From contig NZ_CP043318.1 in NCBI RefSeq assembly GCF_001984825.2, positions 4,650,001-4,714,000 of the forward strand: 64,000 bases of DNA. The letters are read 5' to 3'. Source of the DNA: Enterobacter chengduensis. Its GTDB lineage: Bacteria; Pseudomonadota; Gammaproteobacteria; Enterobacterales; Enterobacteriaceae. Below, piece by piece: positions 1 to 8,830 of the stretch. Every line of letters starts with the position of its first letter. The first letter of the stretch is position 1. Position numbers and translations under genes: made by a program. The notes beneath the pieces are model-generated. The model did no database searches. It saw only the letters and a program-made list of their open reading frames with translations, and had not been told where the DNA came from.

Positions 1-459
1 CCATGCGGTAAATGCGTCAGGGGAAATCGGCCGCGGGGCGCGGATCAGCAGGTCGAGATCGCTGTCGGCGTGAATGACCGGAATGCCGGTCGCCAGCGCG
101 TAGCCGGTGCTGCCGGTAATGCCCCACGTCCACGGCCACGCCTGCTGAGAAAGCTGAAGCGCCACCTGAACCGGTGGCTGGGTGACAAACGGCGAACGCA
201 GCAGGTCCGCCGTTACGCTCAGTGATTCGGGTGACACCACGCGCAGCACGTTTTCCGGCTTCACCCATCCGGCCGCCCGCTGGTCGCGGCGCAGTCCGCG
301 CACGCCAACGGGAATACGGCCTTCACTGTCAACATCACGCCGCACCACGACCGGCAGGCCGGTATGCCAGGCCGCCTCAACCCAGGGGTCGGTAATGCCT
401 TCCAGCGCGTCGCGCGCGGTAAGCCAGATAAGGTCGTGCGGGCGTAATGTTGTGGTCAT
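1..459 (-). CDS. mdcG: Malonate decarboxylase holo-ACP synthase, partial (3' end beyond window)
   Basis: Transfers the 2'-(5''-triphosphoribosyl)-3'-dephospho-CoA precursor made by MdcB onto the serine of the MdcC acyl carrier protein. The 153 visible residues read through to the left edge without a stop. Residues 116-125 read GSTGYALATG and residues 132-137 read DSDLDL, the nucleotidyltransferase signature; the Asp pair at 134 and 136 matches the essential pair I recall from Klebsiella MdcG. The ATG at 457-459 lies 2 nt after the mdcF stop, with an AGGA ribosome site inside the end of mdcF, so the two are probably translated together. The C-terminal part and any mdcH/mdcR lie outside the window. 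Confidence 0.9.
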   Translation of the reverse strand, partial: MTTTLRPHDLIWLTARDALEGITDPWVEAAWHTGLPVVVRRDVDSEGRIPVGVRGLRRDQRAAGWVKPENVLRVVSPESLSVTADLLRSPFVTQPPVQVALQLSQQAWPWTWGITGSTGYALATGIPVIHADSDLDLLIRAPRPISPDAFTAW

Positions 460-461
460 GA

Positions 462-1421
462 TTACATTCCTGAAGTCAGCGAGATAAACAGCGGCAGCGA
501 CAGGATACACAGTACGGAGCTCAACAGCAGCACGGCTTCCGCATCCGGCGACTGCACGCCAAAGCGGTTACCGAACACCACGCCGAAGAAGCCCGCGGAG
601 AGCGCAATCATCAGGATAGCGGTGATCGCCACGGAGCCGTGCAGACCGAAGATCAGCACAATACCCCAGGCAATCGCAGGCTGAATCAGCAGCTTGGCGA
701 TAGTTGACGTAATCACCATGGTGTTAATCTGCAGCTTACGGGCAGAGAGGATCACCCCGGTCAGGAACAGCGCTGCCGCGGTCGCGGAGAGCCCCAGCGG
801 TTTAATCGCCGCCAGCACCAGTTCCGGCATTTTGATACCGATGGCGGACAAAATCACACCCAGCAGCGGGCCCATCACGATCGGTTTTTTAATCGAACGC
901 CACATCAGCACCGGCAGCATGGAGAGCGTAGAGCCAGAGCTATTCCCTTCGCCACGCGCTTTTTCACGTTCAAGAATGAGCAGGCAGAACGGGGTCATCA
1001 GCACCGAACCGCAGGCGATGGAGACCGCAACCGACAGTGATGTCGATGAACCTTCACCCAGCACGCTGCCCAGAATCGGCAGGCCAAGCGCCGCATAGTT
1101 TGGCAGGGCGACGGTCAGCGTCAGCACGGCCGCATCCTGCGGGGATTTTTTAAAGACATTGGTCGCGAGGAAGTAGATGACCGCATAGGTGATCCACATC
1201 GCCAGGGTCAGCACCAGAATCAGCGGCGATTGGGCCACGATGCCGGTCCACGGCGTTTGCACGGTGGCGCTGAACAGCGCGGCGGGCAGGGCGAAATCCA
1301 TCACGAAGATATTCAGCAGGGAAACGTTTTTGTTATCGACCATCTTTGCCTTACCGGCCCAGAAACCCAGCAGCATGATGACGAAAATCGGTGCAAGAGC
1401 ATGAACAATTACGTAAGTCAT
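462..1421 (-). CDS. mdcF: Malonate transporter, auxin efflux carrier (AEC) family
   Basis: A 319-residue, strongly hydrophobic membrane protein of the AEC family, with about ten predicted membrane helices and a short charged stretch near the middle (EREKARGEGNSS) that should be the cytoplasmic loop between the two five-helix halves. The family exports auxin in plants and carries malonate or other dicarboxylates in bacteria; its place inside the mdc operon, between mdcE and mdcG, makes malonate uptake its likely role. It is separated from mdcE by 125 nt that hold a hairpin, the only real gap in the operon. Substrate is inferred from context, not from binding residues. Confidence 0.88.
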   Translation of the reverse strand: MTYVIVHALAPIFVIMLLGFWAGKAKMVDNKNVSLLNIFVMDFALPAALFSATVQTPWTGIVAQSPLILVLTLAMWITYAVIYFLATNVFKKSPQDAAVLTLTVALPNYAALGLPILGSVLGEGSSTSLSVAVSIACGSVLMTPFCLLILEREKARGEGNSSGSTLSMLPVLMWRSIKKPIVMGPLLGVILSAIGIKMPELVLAAIKPLGLSATAAALFLTGVILSARKLQINTMVITSTIAKLLIQPAIAWGIVLIFGLHGSVAITAILMIALSAGFFGVVFGNRFGVQSPDAEAVLLLSSVLCILSLPLFISLTSGM

Positions 1422-1486
1422 AAATCACCTGTAGTAAAAAAAGTTTTAGCACTGGCGCGATGATTATTATTTTTCAGGATGCAGGC

Positions 1487-1519
1487 CCCCACGCGGGCGC
1501 GGCGAACGCGCCCACGGGG
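1487..1519 (-). other. Intra-operon hairpin between mdcE and mdcF
   Basis: A 7-bp perfect stem, GGGCGCG (1495-1501) with CGCGCCC (1507-1513), carries a 5-nt loop; after a small internal bulge, CCCC (1487-1490) can pair with GGGG (1516-1519). There is no U-run on the operon strand, so it looks less like a terminator than like an mRNA-stabilising or processing hairpin that could let catalytic subunits be made in excess over the transporter. Confidence 0.45.
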
Positions 1520-1546
1520 TTATGCATCTGGCAGGTCTCTTTTTAC

Positions 1547-2350
1547 TTACCAGCTTGCCCGCATGCGTTCGCGTACGAGGGCAGAGCTGCGGCGGTTGTC
1601 AGCACCCAGACGATTGTTCAACGTGGTGTCCTGACGAGCGTCACTGATGGCCTGTTGCAGGGTGGTTTTCACCTGCGCCAGATCGTTATCGGATGGAGCA
1701 TCCGGGTTGTTGATGTCCAGCAGGTTTGAAAGCAGCCCCAGGGTGGCGTAGTTGCTGATGTCATACGCCATAGGCGGAATGGTGGCCGCCAGTTTTTCCA
1801 GCGCGTCGACGGTACGCAGCGTAATACGCGCCGCAGACTCTTTGCCCATCGCGTGGATCAGCACGCCTTTGTCGTTGAAGGCAATCAGGCGGTTGGACTG
1901 GTAGCCGTGCGCCAGAAACGCGCCGGACATCGCCTTGCCGACGATAAGCCCAATCACCGGGTGACCGGCCAGGCGTGCATTCGCATACGCAGCTGCCGCA
2001 CCGGCCAGCGCCTGATGAATACCAAACGCCTCTTCGCGTCGGCCATAGGCCTGGCTGGGGACGTCGATCACCGCCACAATCGGGCGCTTCACGGACTTAC
2101 TGGCATCCTCGGCCACGGTTTCGCTCACCACTTTCGCCAGGGTCCAGCCTTCCAGCAGACCGACTTCCCCTTTCGCCGCGCGCGGGAAGTGGTTGTTGGC
2201 GTCCGGCACCACGGCGACAAAGCGCACCGCTTCGCCGTTCAGCTCGCCGTCTGCCGCCTGCACGGACGGGCACAGTCCTGCCACACGTTTGGCGTTTGGG
2301 GCGAGGGTTTCCAGCCAGAGTTCGCCACGGCTTTTTGAATTACTCATCAT
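1547..2350 (-). CDS. mdcE: Malonate decarboxylase gamma subunit
   Basis: A 267-residue carboxyltransferase-fold (crotonase-like) protein. With MdcD it forms the decarboxylase that releases CO2 from malonyl-S-ACP and regenerates acetyl-S-ACP. Family features seen include the segment VAVIDVPSQAYGRREEAFGIHQAL and the Ala/Gly-rich stretch GLIVGKAMSGAFLAHGYQ. The start at 2348-2350 overlaps the mdcD stop by 4 nt (ATGA), the usual coupling within this operon; a second ATG follows directly at 2345-2347. Function is by family and operon position; no residue proves catalysis. Confidence 0.9.
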   Translation of the reverse strand: MMSNSKSRGELWLETLAPNAKRVAGLCPSVQAADGELNGEAVRFVAVVPDANNHFPRAAKGEVGLLEGWTLAKVVSETVAEDASKSVKRPIVAVIDVPSQAYGRREEAFGIHQALAGAAAAYANARLAGHPVIGLIVGKAMSGAFLAHGYQSNRLIAFNDKGVLIHAMGKESAARITLRTVDALEKLAATIPPMAYDISNYATLGLLSNLLDINNPDAPSDNDLAQVKTTLQQAISDARQDTTLNNRLGADNRRSSALVRERMRASW

Positions 2351-3180
2351 TTCACCTCCCGGGCAAAAAGCGCGTTAATCTGTTCGGCATCGGCCTGCTT
2401 GCGGGTGTCGAAATTCGTCAGACGGGTCAGGTAATCGTCGTAGTTATCGGTGCGGTGTTTCACGGGGACGCCTTTGGCAATCGCGTCGTTCATCGCCGCT
2501 TTCACCGCGTGCACGCCGTCACCCACCAGGGCATCCACCAGCCCGCTTTGATAGCGCACCTCGCCCCCGGTCATGCTCCAGATAAACGGACGGTCGCGGG
2601 AGTCGTACTCTTCAATGCCCGCCTCCTGCTCGATAACCTGCGGGCCGTTGAGGCCGAGACGCGCTTCGCGGGTGACGATCAGGTAGCTGCACAGCGCTGC
2701 CGCAATGGACATCCCGCCGAAGCAGCCCACGGTTCCGGCCACAATCCCGATGACGGGCGTGTAGCGACGCAGGTCCACAATCGCCGCGTGGATATCGGCA
2801 ATCGCCGCCAGGCCGAGGTTTGCTTCCTGCAGGCGCACGCCGCCGGTTTCTAGACACAGCACTGCCTGAGTCGGAATGCCGTTGCGGTTATCCTCCGCCG
2901 CCAGCTCCAGCGCCGCCGCCATTTTGGCACCGGACACTTCGCCCATGCTGCCGCCCTGGAACGCGCCTTCAATCGCCACAACAACGGCTGGCTGACCGTT
3001 GATGGTGCCTTTTGCTACCACCATCCCGTCGTCCGCCTGCGGCACAATCCCCTGCGGCCCAAGCCACGGTGAGATAATGCCTTCGAACGGGTCCAGCAGT
3101 TCGCGGTAGCTGCCTTCGTCGAGCAGGGCCTGCGCGCGCTGCCGCGCTTTCAGTTCGATAAAGCTGCTGTCATCACGCAT
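2347..3180 (-). CDS. mdcD: Malonate decarboxylase beta subunit
   Basis: A 277-residue member of the acetyl-CoA carboxylase carboxyltransferase beta-like family. It binds malonyl-S-ACP with MdcE and carries out biotin-independent decarboxylation, in contrast to the biotin/Na+ pump version of the enzyme found in Malonomonas. Recognisable segments are the glycine-rich VVAIEGAFQGGSMGEVSG and IGIVAGTVGCFGGMSIAAA, which would form the oxyanion pockets. Its ATG lies inside the last codons of mdcC (8-nt overlap) and its stop overlaps mdcE by 4 nt, so C, D and E are translationally coupled. Confidence 0.9.
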   Translation of the reverse strand: MRDDSSFIELKARQRAQALLDEGSYRELLDPFEGIISPWLGPQGIVPQADDGMVVAKGTINGQPAVVVAIEGAFQGGSMGEVSGAKMAAALELAAEDNRNGIPTQAVLCLETGGVRLQEANLGLAAIADIHAAIVDLRRYTPVIGIVAGTVGCFGGMSIAAALCSYLIVTREARLGLNGPQVIEQEAGIEEYDSRDRPFIWSMTGGEVRYQSGLVDALVGDGVHAVKAAMNDAIAKGVPVKHRTDNYDDYLTRLTNFDTRKQADAEQINALFAREVK

Positions 3181-3472
3181 GGTTCACCCCCTCAAAAACC
3201 TGTTCGATACGAATGCGGGCCACGCCCGGCGTCGCGCCGAAATCATGAATGGTCAGTTTTCCCGCCGGCAGGCTGCTGACGGTTTGCAGGCGGTTGAACA
3301 GCGCCTCCCAGCGCCCCCGGCTGTTGTCGACGGAGGTGGTGATATCAATGGTTAACGTCTGGCCCGGTTCGGCGGTGAAGAGCACCTCCATATCCCCGGA
3401 GCCGACGACGCCTGCCAGCGACCTGCCGCTTAACGCGCGGCTGGCTGGCACGGTCAATGTGATTTTTTCCAT
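3173..3472 (-). CDS. mdcC: Malonate decarboxylase acyl carrier protein (delta subunit)
   Basis: A 99-residue carrier that shuttles acetyl and malonyl groups between MdcA and MdcDE. It carries no phosphopantetheine but a phosphoribosyl-dephospho-CoA arm. The segment VVGSGDMEV places Ser25 exactly where the arm is attached in the Klebsiella protein. The sequence has no DSL motif of ordinary ACPs, as expected for this family. A 9-nt gap separates it from mdcB and it overlaps mdcD by 8 nt. Confidence 0.93.
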   Translation of the reverse strand: MEKITLTVPASRALSGRSLAGVVGSGDMEVLFTAEPGQTLTIDITTSVDNSRGRWEALFNRLQTVSSLPAGKLTIHDFGATPGVARIRIEQVFEGVNHA

Positions 3473-3481
3473 AACATCCTC

Positions 3482-4339
3482 TTAATGCTTTGAATAAGGC
3501 GTTTCGATGCGATCCAGAAACAGCGTGGCGGCAAGCAGGTCGGCTGCGCCGCCCGGCGAAGCGTTAAGCGCCAGCATCTGACGGTCTAAGCTCGCCAGCG
3601 CCTGCTGGCCCGCAGCCGTTGCAGAGCCTCCGGCATTCAGCACCGCACGAGCACCGTCCTGCATGGCGTCCAGCCCCTCCATTCCCGCGCGCGACAGCAC
3701 GCAGGTGTCGGTGAGCGAGGTCATGATCGCCATCAGCGCGTCGAGCCTGGCGTGCGCTTCGCTGCTGCCGCTGAGGCGGCTCAGGCGAAGCTGCGGCAGC
3801 GCGCGCTGCATAACGTGCGGAAACGCCCGCTGAGCCTCTTCGCGCGCGCCCGGCACGCGGTAGCGGTGCGTGGCGCGCAGGCCTTTGCTGAACACCTTCG
3901 GCGCCGCGTCGTCCGGCAGTCTCGCCAGCTGCGCGGCGGTGCGGGCGACGTCGTGCGCCCCGGCATTCCCGCCCAGCATCGCCACCGCGCTAACCAGCAG
4001 CCCCAGCGCCCAAATCGCGCCGCGATGGGTGTTTACGCCCCCGGTTGCAGCCATCATCTGCTGCTCGCCTTCACGGCCAAGACGGCCAACGGTTTGCCGA
4101 AGCGCAATATCTGCCGGACGCTGCCAGCTTTGCTGCGCCAGCGCCTGGAACGTCGGGGTCAGGCTGTGCGCGGAGCGCTTCATTAGCGCAAGGGATAAAT
4201 CGTGGTGCGCGCCGTTCCCCCGACTGTCCACCAGACCGGGTTTCGGGCTTAAACGTGCTTCGTCAATCAGACACTGCGTGGCGGTTCGCGCCAGCCATTC
4301 GGCACCGCCTTCAACCTGAATCTGGGGCAGAAGTTTCAT
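3482..4339 (-). CDS. mdcB: Triphosphoribosyl-dephospho-CoA synthase
   Basis: Makes the malonate decarboxylase prosthetic-group precursor from ATP and dephospho-CoA (CitG/MdcB family); MdcG then loads it on MdcC. From the chosen start it is 285 residues. The family signature SPKPGLVDSRGNGAHHD begins at residue 31, and GGVNTHRGAIWALG is the second conserved block. The reading frame is open for 16 more codons upstream, but the ATG at 4337-4339 shares its first base pair with the mdcA stop (TAATG), the classic coupling arrangement, and gives the usual family N-terminus, so I place the start there. Confidence 0.9.
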   Translation of the reverse strand: MKLLPQIQVEGGAEWLARTATQCLIDEARLSPKPGLVDSRGNGAHHDLSLALMKRSAHSLTPTFQALAQQSWQRPADIALRQTVGRLGREGEQQMMAATGGVNTHRGAIWALGLLVSAVAMLGGNAGAHDVARTAAQLARLPDDAAPKVFSKGLRATHRYRVPGAREEAQRAFPHVMQRALPQLRLSRLSGSSEAHARLDALMAIMTSLTDTCVLSRAGMEGLDAMQDGARAVLNAGGSATAAGQQALASLDRQMLALNASPGGAADLLAATLFLDRIETPYSKH

Positions 4340-5994
4340 TACCAGCTCCGGAATTTCGCAGGCGGGTTGTACAGGCCGCCGGACCATTCAACGAGGTCCG
4401 AAACGCTGCCTGCCGCCAGCAGAGAGCGGGTGGCGTCGGTGCGGCTAATGCCCATATCTTCCGGATACACAACCTTGCCGCTCTGGCGCAGTTCCGCCAC
4501 GCGTTTAGCGTCCACGCCCAGGCCGATATCGGTGATCCCCGCCACGGCGGCAACCATGGCGCGACGCTCCTCAAGATCTTTGGCGCGATAGAGGTAGGCA
4601 ATCCCCTCTTCCGTCAGCACGTGCGTCACGTCATCGCCGTAGATCATCACGGGCGCCAGCGGCATGCCGGAGGCTTTCGCCACGTCAACGGCATCGAGTT
4701 TTTCCACGAAGGTCGGCTTCACGCCCGCCTGGAAGGTTTCGACCATCTGCACGACGAGTTTTTTACCGCGCTGCATCGGGTCAGGTTCGGTGATCATGTT
4801 CAGCCAGGCCGGTGTGGCGTGGCGACGACCGTGCGGGTCGTGCCCCATGTTTGGCGCACCGCCGAAGCCGGAGAGACGGCCGCGGGTCACCGTTGAGGAG
4901 TTGGCGTAACCATCAACCTGCAGGGTTGAGCCAATAAACATATCGACCGCGTACTGACCGGCCAGCTGGCAGAACGCGCGGTTGGAGCGCATCGAGCCGT
5001 CGGCACCGGTAAAGAACACGTCAGGACGGGCGCGGATGTACTCTTCCATCCCCAGCTCGCCGCCGAAGCAGTGCACGCTATCGACCCACCCGCTTTCGAT
5101 GGCGGGGATCAGCGTCGGATGCGGGTTCAGCGTCCAGTGCTTACAGATTTTGCCCTTGAGGCCAAGCTGTTCGCCGTAGGTCGGCAGCAGCAGCTCAATC
5201 GCCGCGGTATTAAAGCCGATCCCGTGGTTCAGGGACTGCACCTGATGTTCCGCGTAGATGCCTTTGATCGCCATCATCGCCATCAGGATGTGCTCCTGTT
5301 TAATCAGGCGCGGGTCGCGGGTAAACAGCGGTTCGATAAAGAACGGCCTGTCGGCAACGACAACATAGTCAATCCAGGAGCCCGGAATATCCACGCGCGG
5401 CAGATCGCACTCGTCGTCTACCAGCTCGTTCACCTGCGCGATGACGATGCCGTCGTGGAAGGCGGCGGCTTCCACCAGCGCCGGGGTATCTTCGGTGCTC
5501 GCCCCGGTGTAGAGGTTGCCCTTGCGGTCTGCCTTAAAGCCGGCAATCAGCGCCACGTTGGGCGAGAGGTCGACGTAGAGGCGTGAGTAAAGTTCGATGT
5601 AGGTGTGAATGGCGCCGATTTCGAGCTGACCATCTTCCAGCAGCTGGGAGATTCGCAGGCTCTGGGTGCCGGAGAAGGAGAAGTCCAGCTTGCGGGCGAT
5701 GCCTTTCTCGAAGATATCCAGATGCTCGCTGCGCCCGACGCTTGGCATGATCATATGCAGGTCGTGGACAACTTGCGGGTTCACTTCGGCCAGCGAACGG
5801 GAAAGGAAATCCGCCTGCTTCTGGTTGTTACCTTCCAGAACGACCTTGTCGCCAGGCGCGATCAGTTTTTCCAGCATGGCGACGAGATCGCCGGTTGGCA
5901 GTACCTTGCCCTGCACCGGTACGGACGCCAGGCGACGCGCTTTTTCGCTGCGTCGCGTGTTCCATTGCCGGGTGGGTGTTTGCCCAGATAACAT
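4339..5994 (-). CDS. mdcA: Malonate decarboxylase alpha subunit (acetyl-S-ACP:malonate ACP transferase)
   Basis: First gene of the mdc operon, 551 residues, family I CoA-transferase fold as in citrate lyase alpha. It swaps malonate for acetate on the carrier protein, so acetyl-S-ACP becomes malonyl-S-ACP and acetate leaves. Blocks such as GASTEDTPALVEAAAF, GIGFNTAAIELLLPTYG and RGRLSGFGGAPNMGHDPHGR are typical. The ATG is preceded by a strong AGGAGGT ribosome site 6 nt away, which fixes the start. The operon from here to mdcG has at most short gaps apart from the mdcE-mdcF interval. Confidence 0.94.
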   Translation of the reverse strand: MLSGQTPTRQWNTRRSEKARRLASVPVQGKVLPTGDLVAMLEKLIAPGDKVVLEGNNQKQADFLSRSLAEVNPQVVHDLHMIMPSVGRSEHLDIFEKGIARKLDFSFSGTQSLRISQLLEDGQLEIGAIHTYIELYSRLYVDLSPNVALIAGFKADRKGNLYTGASTEDTPALVEAAAFHDGIVIAQVNELVDDECDLPRVDIPGSWIDYVVVADRPFFIEPLFTRDPRLIKQEHILMAMMAIKGIYAEHQVQSLNHGIGFNTAAIELLLPTYGEQLGLKGKICKHWTLNPHPTLIPAIESGWVDSVHCFGGELGMEEYIRARPDVFFTGADGSMRSNRAFCQLAGQYAVDMFIGSTLQVDGYANSSTVTRGRLSGFGGAPNMGHDPHGRRHATPAWLNMITEPDPMQRGKKLVVQMVETFQAGVKPTFVEKLDAVDVAKASGMPLAPVMIYGDDVTHVLTEEGIAYLYRAKDLEERRAMVAAVAGITDIGLGVDAKRVAELRQSGKVVYPEDMGISRTDATRSLLAAGSVSDLVEWSGGLYNPPAKFRSW

Positions 5995-6222
5995 TATTAA
6001 CCTCCTGATTCAGCTAATCATTTTGATTTGCTTAACGTTGAGTAAAGTGTGCGCTCTGGTGAGAAAGGCATCAATTAAGCGTAGAGCGGAATCATTAGCC
6101 TGAGAGTAATAATCAAGGTAAAGATTTGTGATCGGGATCAGTTCATGTTTCGGAAAACCAGGCTAAACGGGGTACAATTCGGAAAGTATCGTTAATATCT
6201 GACAAGAATCAGCATCGCCCTT
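5995..6222. promoter_or_regulatory. Divergent mdcA / yheT control region
   Basis: This 228-nt AT-rich interval lies between the divergent mdcA and yheT starts. A CRP-like site, TGTGA-N6-TCAGT, sits at 6127-6142 (perfect left half, 3 of 5 in the right half), about 80 nt before yheT and 133 nt before mdcA. In Klebsiella the operon is activated by the LysR-type MdcR; I could not identify its site here. Confidence 0.45.
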
Positions 6223-7245
6223 ATGACCCAAATCATTCCATCAGGCTTCGACATTGCAGCCGAAGACAGCACCGAGTTCGTGCCCATGCGCGGCGTGGCC
6301 AACTGCCATTTGCAGACCATGCTGCCGCGGCTGATCCGCCGCAAGGTTCAGTTCACGCCGCACTGGCAGCGGCTTGACCTGCCGGACGGTGATTTTCTGG
6401 ATCTCGCCTGGAGCGAATCACCGGAGCAGGCGCGCCACAAGCCGCGGCTGGTGGTCTTTCACGGTCTGGAAGGCAGCCTGCACAGCCCGTATGCGCACGG
6501 CTTAGTTGAAGCGGCAAAAGCGCGCGGCTGGCTCGGCGTGGTGATGCATTTTCGCGGCTGCAGCGGCGAGCCAAATCGTCAGAAGCGTATCTATCACTCG
6601 GGTGAAACCGAAGACGGAACCTGGTTTTTGCACTGGCTGCGGGAAAATTACGGCACGGTGCCAACGGCGGCCGTGGGCTATTCGCTGGGCGGCAATATGC
6701 TGGCCTGTCTGCTGGCCAAAGAGGGCGAAAGCGTCCCGCTGGATGCCGCCGTTATTGTCTCCGCGCCGTTTATGCTGGAGCAGTGCAGCTACCATATGGA
6801 AAAAGGGTTTTCCCGCGTCTATCAGCGCTACCTGCTCAACCTGCTGAAGGCCAACGCGGCGCGTAAGCTGAAGGCCTACCCGGATACCCTGCCGGTCAGC
6901 CTGCGCCAGCTGAAAAAGGTGCGCCGCATTCGCGAGTTCGACGATCTGATCACCGCGAAAATCCACGGCTTCGCCGATGCGATTGATTATTATCGCCAGT
7001 GCAGCGCCATGCCGCTGCTCAGCAAGATCGCCCAGCCGACGCTGATCATTCACGCCAAAGACGACCCGTTTATGGATCATCACTCGATCCCCGCTCAGGA
7101 ATTCCTGCCCGACAACGTTCAGTATCAGCTGACCGAGCACGGCGGCCACGTCGGGTTTATCGGCGGGACGCTGCGCCGCCCGAAAATGTGGCTTGAGACG
7201 CGTATTCCTGACTGGCTAACTCCTTATCTGGATGGTGCAAAATGA
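6223..7245 (+). CDS. yheT: Alpha/beta hydrolase YheT
   Basis: A 340-residue AB-hydrolase-4 family protein of unknown physiological substrate, probably an esterase or lipase. The nucleophile elbow GYSLGG spans residues 152-157 (Ser154); [10 protein letters not shown] supplies the acidic residue and TEHGGHVGF the catalytic histidine. Length and sequence agree with E. coli YheT throughout. It overlaps yheU by 4 nt (ATGA). In E. coli the gene upstream is yheS; here the mdc operon occupies that side. Confidence 0.92.
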   Translation: MTQIIPSGFDIAAEDSTEFVPMRGVANCHLQTMLPRLIRRKVQFTPHWQRLDLPDGDFLDLAWSESPEQARHKPRLVVFHGLEGSLHSPYAHGLVEAAKARGWLGVVMHFRGCSGEPNRQKRIYHSGETEDGTWFLHWLRENYGTVPTAAVGYSLGGNMLACLLAKEGESVPLDAAVIVSAPFMLEQCSYHMEKGFSRVYQRYLLNLLKANAARKLKAYPDTLPVSLRQLKKVRRIREFDDLITAKIHGFADAIDYYRQCSAMPLLSKIAQPTLIIHAKDDPFMDHHSIPAQEFLPDNVQYQLTEHGGHVGFIGGTLRRPKMWLETRIPDWLTPYLDGAK

Positions 7246-7460
7246 TTATTCCCTGGCAGGATCTGGCTCCCGAAACGCTCGATAATCTGATTGAAAGCTT
7301 TGTATTACGCGAAGGCACCGATTATGGTGAACAGGAACGCTCGCTTGAGCAAAAGGTCAACGATGTTAAGCGCCAGCTGAAAAGCGGCGACGTGGTGCTG
7401 GTGTGGTCAGAACTGCATGAGACGGTGAATATCATGCCCCGCAACGCGTTTCACGGCTGA
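7242..7460 (+). CDS. yheU: UPF0270 family protein YheU
   Basis: A 72-residue small protein, the same length as E. coli YheU and nearly identical to it ([20 protein letters not shown] at the N-terminus, [12 protein letters not shown] near the C-terminus). No biochemical role is known. It is coupled to yheT by a 4-nt overlap and followed after 29 nt by prkB, so the three probably form one transcript. Confidence 0.92.
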   Translation: MIIPWQDLAPETLDNLIESFVLREGTDYGEQERSLEQKVNDVKRQLKSGDVVLVWSELHETVNIMPRNAFHG

Positions 7461-7489
7461 TCTTCCACTTTTTCAGTCAGGGAGTTGCT

Positions 7490-8359
7490 ATGTCTGCCAG
7501 ACATCCGGTTATTGCCGTTACGGGGTCGAGCGGTGCGGGAACCACCACCACCAGCCTCGCCTTTCGCAAGATTTTCGCCCAGCTGAATCTCCGTGCGGCG
7601 GAGGTCGAAGGCGACAGCTTTCACCGCTACACGCGTCCGGAGATGGACATGGCCATCCGGAAGGCGCGCGATCTGGGTAAACACATCAGCTACTTCGGCC
7701 CGGAAGCCAATGACTTCGGCCTGCTGGAACAAACCTTCATCGAGTACGGTCAGAGCGGCAAAGGGCAGTCACGCAAGTATCTGCATACCTATGATGAAGC
7801 CGTTCCCTGGAATCAGGTACCGGGCACCTTTACTCCCTGGCAGCCGCTGCCGGAACCCACCGACGTGCTGTTTTATGAAGGGTTGCACGGCGGCGTGGTC
7901 ACCCCTCAGCACGACGTGGCGCGCCACGTGGACCTGCTGGTTGGCGTGGTGCCTATCGTGAACCTGGAGTGGATCCAGAAGCTGACGCGCGACATGAGCG
8001 AGCGCGGCCATTCGCGAGAGGCGGTGATGGACTCGGTGGTGCGCTCCATGGAAGATTACATCAACTACCTTACGCCGCAGTTCTCCCGCACCCACATCAA
8101 CTTCCAGCGCGTGCCGACGGTGGACACCTCCAACCCGTTTGCCGCCAAAAGCATCCCCTCGCTGGACGAGAGCTTTGTGGTGATCCACTTCCGCAATCTC
8201 GAAGGCATTGATTACCCCTGGCTGCTGGCGATGCTGCAGGGCTCATTTATTTCTCACATGAATACGTTGGTGGTGCCGGGCGGAAAAATGGGGCTGGCGA
8301 TGGAGCTCATCATGACGCCGCTGGTGGAGCGGTTGATGGAAGGGAAGCAGATCGCGTGA
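7490..8359 (+). CDS. prkB: Phosphoribulokinase-like protein PrkB
   Basis: A 289-residue P-loop kinase with the Walker A motif GSSGAGTT at residues 12-19. It resembles phosphoribulokinase, but these bacteria lack the Calvin cycle, so its real substrate is unknown. A GGAG ribosome site precedes the ATG. Length and sequence match E. coli PrkB closely. It is the last gene of yheTU-prkB and is followed by a hairpin repeat that may protect or end the transcript. Confidence 0.92.
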   Translation: MSARHPVIAVTGSSGAGTTTTSLAFRKIFAQLNLRAAEVEGDSFHRYTRPEMDMAIRKARDLGKHISYFGPEANDFGLLEQTFIEYGQSGKGQSRKYLHTYDEAVPWNQVPGTFTPWQPLPEPTDVLFYEGLHGGVVTPQHDVARHVDLLVGVVPIVNLEWIQKLTRDMSERGHSREAVMDSVVRSMEDYINYLTPQFSRTHINFQRVPTVDTSNPFAAKSIPSLDESFVVIHFRNLEGIDYPWLLAMLQGSFISHMNTLVVPGGKMGLAMELIMTPLVERLMEGKQIA

Positions 8360-8366
8360 GCATGTT

Positions 8367-8399
8367 CCCTCTCCCTGTGGGAGAGGGTTAGGGTGAGGG
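8367..8399. repeat. GC-rich hairpin repeat (family A), single unit
   Basis: CCCTCTCCC-TGT-GGGAGAGGG forms a perfect 9-bp stem with a 3-nt loop, followed by the family tail TTAGGGTGAGGG. It sits between the convergent prkB and yhfA stops. The same unit recurs near 40391, 47651, 53412, 55054 and 62932, always in intergenic DNA. Confidence 0.85.
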
Positions 8400-8425
8400 C
8401 ATCAACACGCACGATGCCCCAATAA

Positions 8426-8830
8426 TTAAGCCTCGATCACCTCATACGAATGGGTGATGTTTACCGCTTTCTCCAGCATTAACGCCACAGAGCAGTACTT
8501 CTCCGCAGACAGGTCAACCGCACGGGAAACCGCCGCGTCCTTCAGTGCTTTACCGGTCACCACAAAGTGCAGGTTAATGTGGGTGAACAGGCGTGGCGCC
8601 TCTTCGCGACGTTCTGACGTGAGTTTGACCTCACAATCCGTTACGTCATGACGGCCTTTTTGCAGAATCGACACCACGTCAATCGCGCTGCATCCCCCTG
8701 CCGCCATCAGCACCATTTCCATCGGGCTTGGCGCTTTATCGCCGGAGTTACCGTCCATCAAAATCTGGTGCCCCGACGCGGACTCGCCCAGGAACGTTAA
8801 ACCTTCAACCCATTTCACGCGCGCTTGCAT
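8426..8830 (-). CDS. yhfA: OsmC-family protein YhfA
   Basis: From the conserved start MQARVKW it is 134 residues, the E. coli length; five further upstream codons are open but lack family support. It has the OsmC/Ohr fold with two cysteines in family positions, Cys47 in MAAGGCSAIDVV and one in AEKYCSVALML, so a thiol peroxidase-like role is possible but unproven. It is divergent from crp; in E. coli the two promoters share the interval and the divergent RNA takes part in crp control. Confidence 0.92.
   Translation of the reverse strand: MQARVKWVEGLTFLGESASGHQILMDGNSGDKAPSPMEMVLMAAGGCSAIDVVSILQKGRHDVTDCEVKLTSERREEAPRLFTHINLHFVVTGKALKDAAVSRAVDLSAEKYCSVALMLEKAVNITHSYEVIEA

Noticed and set aside
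17..268. 83-residue minus-strand frame inside mdcG
   Set aside because: A different frame carries mdcG with the DSDLDL motif across the same DNA.
7242..7460. yheU as a toxin-antitoxin partner of yheT
   Set aside because: It is a conserved UPF0270 protein coupled to a hydrolase; nothing suggests a toxin.
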